A stretch of DNA of 64,000 bases from NCBI RefSeq assembly GCF_032884065.1, contig NC_088880.1:25420715-25484714 (forward strand), given 5' to 3'. Both the position numbers and the translations under genes were made by a program. The stretch is from Artemia franciscana (Eukaryota; Arthropoda; Branchiopoda; Anostraca; Artemiidae). Shown here in pieces: positions 58,166-64,000 of the stretch (its first letter is position 1; every line of letters begins with the position of its first letter). The notes under the pieces are model-generated. The model made no database searches. It was given only the letters and a program-made list of their open reading frames with translations, and had not been told where the DNA came from.

Positions 58166-58863
58166 TCATAAATCTGCAGATGAGGTTGGCATTGAACCCT
58201 GCGAATCCTCCACCTTCGAATAAGCACATTTCCAGAAGTTTTCGTAGGATTCAATCACTTCAGGTAACTCATTCAAACGTTCTCTAATAAGAGCAGCCAT
58301 ATGATGATTTCTATTTATTTCTTGCACTTTAGAATTTTTCATAAGATTAAGCACAGGTAGAAGATCTAAGCTTAGATAATATGCATTAAAGCGATCACTT
58401 ATATATACATTTGAAAATTTGTAATAATGGCCAGGTTCCACAGACACATTGAAAGCTTCTTTAAAATCCTCAGGTAGGAAAAAGTTCAAATTAGTAACCA
58501 TCCGCAAATTCTTTCCTTTTACTGAATAAGCCACGTCAATATCTCTCGGTAGAATTATTCCCCCATCAGTCAAAACAATTTTGTTCACTTTTGTATTATT
58601 TATGTCACACCACTCACAACTTAATGAATAAAGGTAAAAAATATAAGGACGCCAGCAGGCCTCTCCATTGGTTGTGACAAGCGCAGGAATGTTTGTAAAT
58701 GTGGCAGATGCTGTATGGCCATAATCCACGCTCTGTCCTTGTAGTATAGTTTCAACTGCAGGAATCTGACTAAAAAGTAGGGGAAGTTTCTGCTTCTTCT
58801 TCCGTGACCAGTTGTAGATGAACTTACCAAGTTTTAGCTGATGTGTGTACAAAACACGGCCTG
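58166..58863 (-). CDS. Open exon of about 232 codons, unknown protein
   Basis: The longest non-repeat frame in the window. A 3' splice-like CGTTTTTTTCAG lies at its upstream side (minus strand, near 58864), after which the frame is open to a TGA at 58166. The apparent start nearby is a TTG, not ATG, so this is more likely an internal or last exon. The protein is a soluble-looking mix with CEWCDI, KIVLTDGGIILPRDIDVAYS, FFLPEDFKEAF, PGHYYKFSNVYISDRFNAYY and a helical closing part (RERLNELPEVIESYENFW). Two Cys sit three apart (CEWC). I do not recognise the family. It has no second copy here, consistent with single-copy host sequence. A nearby GT donor 57 bases upstream gives an in-frame stop, so the real upstream exon is elsewhere. 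Confidence 0.45.
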
Positions 58864-58920
58864 AAAAAAACGTATCTTCTATTACGTTCAAACAATATGC
58901 ACTCCCATGAATCTCACCTG

Positions 58921-59155
58921 GGTGGACTCAATCTAGATATTTGAGCTTTGATTCATACGAGACCTAACCTTACAATATCCTATTCTTAAAATTATGTTAC
59001 ATTTCTCAAGCAAGCAAGGGAAAACCTGGTTGTAGAAGGGAAAATTAATTTACATATTAAATTCAGATTATAACTAAATTAATTAAATATTTAGCTTAAT
59101 AATCTAATTAATGAAAGTACCTGCTATCAAGGTATTTTGGGGTAGTTAAAACAAA
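58921..59155. other. No recognised feature
   Basis: AT-rich DNA upstream (minus sense) of the open exon; probably intron or intergenic. Confidence 0.35.
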
Positions 59156-59157
59156 AC

Positions 59158-59216
59158 TAGTTAGAGCACACGGTTCCTACTCGCAGGGGGCTGGAGAAGG
59201 GGGTTCAAGTCCGTAA
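59158..59216 (+). repeat. tRNA-like relic
   Basis: AGTTAGAGCACACGG followed 30 bases on by GGGGGTTCAAGTCC resembles an A-box and a B-box at tRNA spacing. The acceptor stem cannot be closed by eye and there is no CCA. A SINE head or tRNA pseudogene. Confidence 0.4.
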
Positions 59217-59884
59217 CATTGGTTCGGACGTAACATTGGTTTAGAGGGAAGTAAACGAAAATAGAGATCGAAAAAATTTTTTTTTTTTTATTTCCAAGCC
59301 CTTTTCTTTTCAAAAAATTTCTTATACCTTTTAAACTTAGGGCTCAAATCTGCATGCAAAATTTAAAATTGGTAATTTTCCATCAGCATCTGTAAGAAAT
59401 TATTTTGACAAAACAGCGCCCGAGGACAAACATTCCACGCCATTTTTTTTAATTCAAATTCATAATCTTGAAATGTGTTGAAGATTTACTGGCTAAATAA
59501 GAGCTCCAATGAAGCTTAGTTTCTAAATGTTTTACCCTAAAAGCGATTAATGGGAGTCAATAAAACTTCCATACTCTAGAAAGTCGGATAAACAATAAAT
59601 GTTGTCTTCCGTCAAATAAAGGATAAAGTAAACCATTACTTAGACTAGAAATTTTTTTCCTTAGATCGAAGCGCAGTAATTGTCAAACATACCATAAAGT
59701 TTTCAAAGGGCAGTGTTGTCATAACAACGCCCTCTAATGGTTTTAAAAGCAAAAGCTTAATTTGCGTTTTAGGCCTACTGAAAATACTTATTATTTGTCC
59801 TAAAACCAACAAAAAACAACTATATCTCAAAGCTAATCAAGGTTTAAAATCTCAGTGATGCTACCTGTCCCTTTCTCTCCCTCT
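59217..59884. other. No recognised feature
   Basis: AT-rich with a GTAACATTGGTT repeat (59205 and 59229), no gene or matched repeat. Confidence 0.35.
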
Positions 59885-60240
59885 TAAAACCTAACGATCT
59901 ATTCCGAGATAAAGGGGAAGAGAATCAGATATATGATAGGACCGCATGGGTTAGAGGTCCCAAGAATAAGAAAACTTGCGCATTTGCAGAATCACACAAA
60001 GTATGTGGTGAACTAAATGATAAAGCGGTGAAAATAGCTATTGACTCCTGCATCAACCAAACCTATAAATGGAAAGATTTAATAAATGAAGTTGACATAA
60101 ACTATGAAAATAAAGTGGCAGTGTTATGCATATGGAGAAAATCATAAATATCTGATGGCTCAGGTCACAATAGAAATTGCCAATAAAGAAGGAAATACGG
60201 TTATAAGGAAATTAAAAGTAGGTCCTGTTAGACCTACTTT
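59885..60240 (+). mobile_element. Gag/protease-like retroelement fossil, copy 2
   Basis: Matches the downstream half of the fossil at 49575-50350 with scattered differences. Broken. It stops at AGGTCCTGTTA and is joined straight to a LINE fragment. Confidence 0.35.
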
Positions 60241-60261
60241 CTGAGAACATCTGCTCCAAGT

Positions 60262-60598
60262 TACTCTTGGGGAAGCTACAGTGATGACAGTGGTCAAACA
60301 TGGCTCTGACGCATGGGCGCTCCGAAAAGCAGATGAAAATTTACTAGATGTTTTCCACAGAAATTACCTACGGATTGTTCTGGGTACCCCGCTGACTGAC
60401 CGTATTTCAAACAGTAAATTATACGAAAAATGTGGTTCAATCCCGCTTTCTAGGGCTATAATGAAAGAAAGGTTGAGATGGCTATGCCAAGTTCTGCGGA
60501 TGAAGGATGACAGATTGCCGAAGATTATCCTTTTGGCCAACCGTCTGGGGCTACACAGAAAGCAGGTCGTCCTTGTCTGGGTTGGGAGGATTTCATAA
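60262..60598 (+). mobile_element. LINE ORF2 C-terminal fragment
   Basis: Open 105 codons from KHGSDAWALRKADENLLDVF through NYLRIVLGTPLTDRISNSKL and RLRWLCQVLRMKDDRLPKII. This is the conserved block after the RT domain in RTE/CR1-type LINEs (YGsE.W.l...e..L..F....LR...G...tDRisn..l; RLRWlGHVLRM). GH is C-Q here. It overlaps in content with the start of the piece at 51885 (KDDRLPKI), so the two come from one family. 3' end lost at a join to family R. Confidence 0.75.
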
Positions 60599-60599
60599 A

Positions 60600-61640
60600 C
60601 CCCCTCCCACGCTCATTTTTTCCAAAGTTAACGGGTCAAAATTTTGAGATAACTATTTTGTTCAACATAGTCGAAAAACTTAATAACTTTGTCTTTGGGG
60701 CTGACTTACTCCCCCACAGTCCCCGGGGGAGGGGCTGCAAGTTACAAACTTTGACCAGCGTTTACATACAGAAGTGGTTATTTGAAAGTGAACATATATA
60801 ACTAAAACTATAAGGTTGTCCCTTTGTGGTATAAAAAACTCTAAAAAACGGAATTTTGATGCTAATAGAGACGCTAAAAGAATCAGATTTTTATGCTGAT
60901 TTTCAATATATAAGTTTCATTAAATTTAGTGTTAATCATCAAAAGTTACGAGCCTGAGAAAATTTGCCTTGTTTTGGAAAACAGGCAGAAACACCCCCTA
61001 AAAGTTATAGGATCTTAACGAAAATCAAACCAGCGCATTCAGCGTATCAGAAAACCCTACTGCAGAAGATTCAAGTTCCTATCTGCAAAAATGTGGAACT
61101 TAGTATGTTTTGCCAGAAGACCGATCACGGGTGCGTGTTTATTTGTTTGTTCGCTTTTTTGTTTTTTTTTCCCCAGGGATGATCGTATCGACCAAGTGGT
61201 CCTATAATGTCGCGGGAGGGCTCATTCTAACAGAAATTAAAAGTTCTAGTACCGTTTTTAAGTGATCAAAAAAATTGGAGGGCACCTAGACCCCCTCCCA
61301 CGCTAATTTTTTCAAAAGTCAACGGGTCAAAATTTTGAGATAGCCATTTTGATCAACATAGTCGAAAAACATGATAACTATGTCTTTGGGGCTGACTTAC
61401 TCCCCCACAGTCCCCGGGAGAGGGGCTGCAAGTTACAAACTTTGACCAGCGTTTACATACAGAAGTGGTTATTTGGAAGTGAACAGACCTTTTCATGGGT
61501 ATTTACTGGTTGGGGGGTTGAGGGTAGGGGACTACGTAGGAGGATCTTCCCTTGGAGGAATTTATCATGGGAGGAGAGAAATTCCATGAAGGGGGCACAG
61601 GATTTTCTAGCACTATTTAAAAAAAAAACAATGAAAAAGT
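60600..61640 (+). repeat. Family R, two partial copies in a row
   Basis: ACTCCCCCACAGTCCCCGGG and GGGGCTGCAAGTTACAAACT occur at about 60708 and 61398, 690 bp apart, and between them lies the stretch with TCATCAAAAGTTACGAGCCT and CCAGGGATGATCGTATCGAC. The frame at 61349-61672 is a repeat shadow. Confidence 0.65.
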
Positions 61641-61900
61641 TTTTTTCCACTGAAAGTATGGACCAGCATTAAAACTTAAAACAAACAGAGATTATTACGT
61701 ATATGGGGGGGTTCATCTCTTCCTAATTACCTCGCTCTTTATGCTAAAGTATTTTTATTAATCTCAACTATTTATTCTACAGCCTTTGTGACTGAGGGGT
61801 CAATCTTAAAGAATTGGGACAAAATTAAAACTTTAGTGTAAATGCGAGGTATTAACGAAGGGGCAAACCCCCTCATATATATAATAAAAATATACGAATA
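61640..61900. repeat. Decayed foldback copy
   Basis: GACCAGCATTAAAACTTAAAAC and ATTACCTCGCTCTTTATGCT face GTGTAAATGCGAGGTATTAACG and CCCCCTCATATATA; a degenerate member of the hairpin family. Confidence 0.5.
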
Positions 61901-61929
61901 CAGAAGTTTGTTACGTAAGTTAATTTGTA

Positions 61930-62275
61930 AGTTACCTATATTTGCAGAGAGCCAAAATCAAACATGCATTAATTCAAAAACGTTCAGAAACTACATAAAA
62001 AAAAAGTTTTTTAACTGAAAGTAAGCAGCGACATTAAAACTTAAAACGGACAGAAATTACTCCGTGTATAAAAGGGGCTGTTCCCTCTTCACCGTCCCGC
62101 TCTTTACGTTAAAGTCATTTACTGTTTTATAAAGTAGAATTGAGAGAAAGAGTGAAACTTAAGCGTAAAGAGCGGGACGTTAAGGAGGAAACAGCCCCTT
62201 TTATACACGGTAATTTCTATTCGTTTTAAGTTTTAATGTCGCTCCTTACTTTCAGTTAAAAAACTTGTTTTTTTA
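61930..62275 (-). repeat. Foldback hairpin element, relative with family R edge
   Basis: Arms of about 125 bp (62005-62130 and 62145-62270) face each other: AACTGAAAGTAAGCAGCGAC and TCCGTGTATAAAAGGGGCTG against their complements. Bases 61950-62000 (GAGCCAAAATCAAACATGCA) are the inverse of 1400-1460, so the element here is flipped relative to copy 1. Confidence 0.75.
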
Positions 62276-63575
62276 ATTATTTTTAATGAATAAACTATAG
62301 AAGTAGACATGTTTTTTTTTTTTATACAGCATTAAATATAGGTGTTACTCCACCGTGAATACTCCAATGTGAAACTGATATGAAACTTACAGAAATTCCT
62401 GGTATATTACTGAATTTTTTCTTTTGTAATGTTGCAAAGAATTTTGAACTTTTCATAAGAAAAGTTCTTAAGAAAAAATAAAATGAAATAATTAAAAATA
62501 AATTAATAACAAAATAATAATAGAATAAATTAAATATATAATAATAATATAAAACCAAATAAAAAATTAAATACCTAAAATAAATTAAAGTTCATAAGAA
62601 AAAATTACTTTCACTAATTTTGCTTCTTACACTTCACCAATCATTAGATGTACAATTAGAAAAATCGACAGAAAATTGAACCATTGGAATCACCATGATC
62701 AAGAACCCTATTCACGAAATTACAGTCCTTCAACTTGAACAACGGGGAAAATCACTTTTTGCATGGGAAGCGTCTCTTTTATTCTTCGTCTTATTCCTTT
62801 TTTTCACTAGTGGGGCGCTAGAAAGTGAAGGCGCTCATTTATTCCTCCTCTTCTTCCTTTTTGTTCACTAGTAGGGCGCTAGAAAGTGAACACCTGCTTA
62901 AAAAAATTGTCATAACGAGGATCCGATAAATAATTACCCCAACTTCTAGGGTCCCAACTTCCAGATCGTTGCATGAAATTTTGCTATTTTTTCACTGAAT
63001 TTTGCTTAAATTTAAACAATTTGCAATCATTCGATATCTGAAATTCAACTTTACCATTAGGTAAAGTTGGCTTTCATGTTTATGAAAGCCAACTTTCATG
63101 TTTATGTTACCAAAAAAACTTTCAACTTTCATGTTTATGTTACCAAATTCTTATGTTGGGATTTCTGCATTACAAAATTAGCATCTGATATGCAATCGAC
63201 AAACTGGGAAGCCCTTAAACACCAAATTTAGAAATCATACCAAGGATTTAGATTAAAATTCCTTGTTTGGTTTTCAACAAAGAGTAACGTGTCCACTATT
63301 TGGGGAACATGTTTTTAACATGTTCTAATTTAGGACGTCTGCTAGGGCACAGTTGGAGGCTAAAAGGGGCCGAATAGATTTTAAACTAAAAAACAGAAGG
63401 ACCCCTATTTATCTCGCAGTATAAAAGCTATTTATCTTTGTTTATGAGTCTCAGGAGTTGTTTTAGGACTCCTTGACAAGGAGTCCAAGGAGTCCTTGAC
63501 AAAGACTCCTTGTTTTAGGAGTCCTCTTACAGCTACTCTTATAAACCTTTCCTCTACGCTCTAGCTAATAGTCTT
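62276..63575. other. AT-rich DNA with two small tandem duplications
   Basis: A 64 bp unit is doubled at about 62790-62900 (TTCACTAGTGGGGCGCTAGA and TTCACTAGTAGGGCGCTAGA), AACTTTCATGTTTATG is tripled near 63070-63140, and GGAGTCC/GGACTCC words stutter near 63470-63525. No gene is seen. Confidence 0.5.
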
Positions 63576-63579
63576 TTTA

Positions 63580-63956
63580 TGAGATAATATGAAAAAAACT
63601 TCGTTTTCTTAAAGAGTTAAAGAGGCTGCGTCCCAAAGTCGAACCTTAAAACGTACAGGAATTAGGAGAGGCAGTTGGGGGGCTGGCACCCCCCAAACCC
63701 CCCGCTTTTAAAGACTCTTTGTACAGGTTTTTTGTTGTGGGGGGCTGCCGCCCCCTAGCCCCCCGCTCTTGGCTTCGGAAAGGCCCTATTTTAATTAACA
63801 AAACAAAAAACCTGTAAAAAAGAGTCTTTAAAAGCGGGGGGTTTGGGGGGCGGCAGCCCCCCAACTGCCTCTCCTAATTCCTGTACGTTTTAAGGTTCGA
63901 CTTTGGGACGCAGCCTCTTTAACTCTTTAAGAAAACGAAGTTTTTTTCATATTATT
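63580..63956. repeat. Large foldback hairpin, second family
   Basis: Bases 63580-63745 (AAACTTCGTTTTCTTAAAGA, AAAGTCGAACCTTAAAACGT, GGAATTAGGAGAGGCAGTTG, CCCCCGCTTTTAAAGACTC) are matched by an inverted copy at 63805-63956, around a centre of about 60 bp. Arms exceed 140 bp with high identity and runs of six to eight C or G. Different sequence from the 1130-1400 family; a foldback MITE. Confidence 0.85.
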
Positions 63957-64000
63957 TCTGTACGTTTTTCTACAATCTATGGTGGATGTAATTTAATAAT

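Noticed and set aside
58863-58919. 57 bp intron upstream of the open exon
   Set aside because: Donor and acceptor look good but the upstream frame has a stop four codons before the join.

Overview
The window looks like repeat-dense, AT-rich invertebrate nuclear DNA. An arthropod, probably a crustacean, is the best guess: it carries CR1/Jockey-like and RTE/CR1-like LINE pieces, three kinds of Penelope-like element, Helitrons, a hAT relic, foldback elements, several satellites and a degenerate TTAGG-like array. From memory only, the family ending in a palindrome CAGTTCGT...ACGAACTG resembles repeats abundant in brine shrimp (Artemia). Nothing here looks bacterial.

Layout. (1) Bases 1-18362 and about 28480-43655 are the two arms of a very large, nearly identical inverted duplication. 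The left arm runs off the window start; the arms flank a 10.1 kb centre. Reading inward, each arm holds a composite repeat with a tRNA-like head, diverged repeats, Penelope-like fragments, a CR1/Jockey-like LINE, more diverged repeats, a hAT relic, about 1.05 kb of degenerate CCTAA-type repeats, 1.6-2.4 kb of a CAGCTGCAG-rich satellite, a retrocopy fragment of cytoplasmic cysteinyl-tRNA synthetase, and an intact 185-codon ADP-ribosyltransferase-like (PARP fold) gene. The left arm alone carries 3.2 kb of extra material built from pieces of its own arm. (2) The centre (18362-28480) holds a copied arm fragment, an AT microsatellite, a Helitron with nested ends and internal minisatellites, a minus-strand Penelope-like endonuclease relic, about 4 kb of largely featureless AT-rich DNA and five tandem copies of a 428 bp repeat. 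(3) At 41526-46676 the outermost 2.2 kb of the right arm is reflected again around a 667 bp spacer. (4) From 46.7 kb to the end is a patchwork: a possible host terminal exon, a Helitron-like 3' end, two copies of a gag/protease-like fossil, an ankyrin-coding relic, a 290 bp tandem array, LINE 3' ends, a Penelope-like element with its endonuclease before the reverse transcriptase (Naiad type), a 232-codon unexplained open exon, and large hairpin elements.

The best gene candidate is the PARP-like ORF. It has an apparent H-Y-E triad, is identical as protein in both arms, has three CRE-type sites and a TATA-like box just upstream and AATAAA just after the stop. Most other coding matter is decayed transposon. 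Repeat boundaries are by eye and good to tens of bases. The near-identity of the arms also means an assembly artefact must be excluded.
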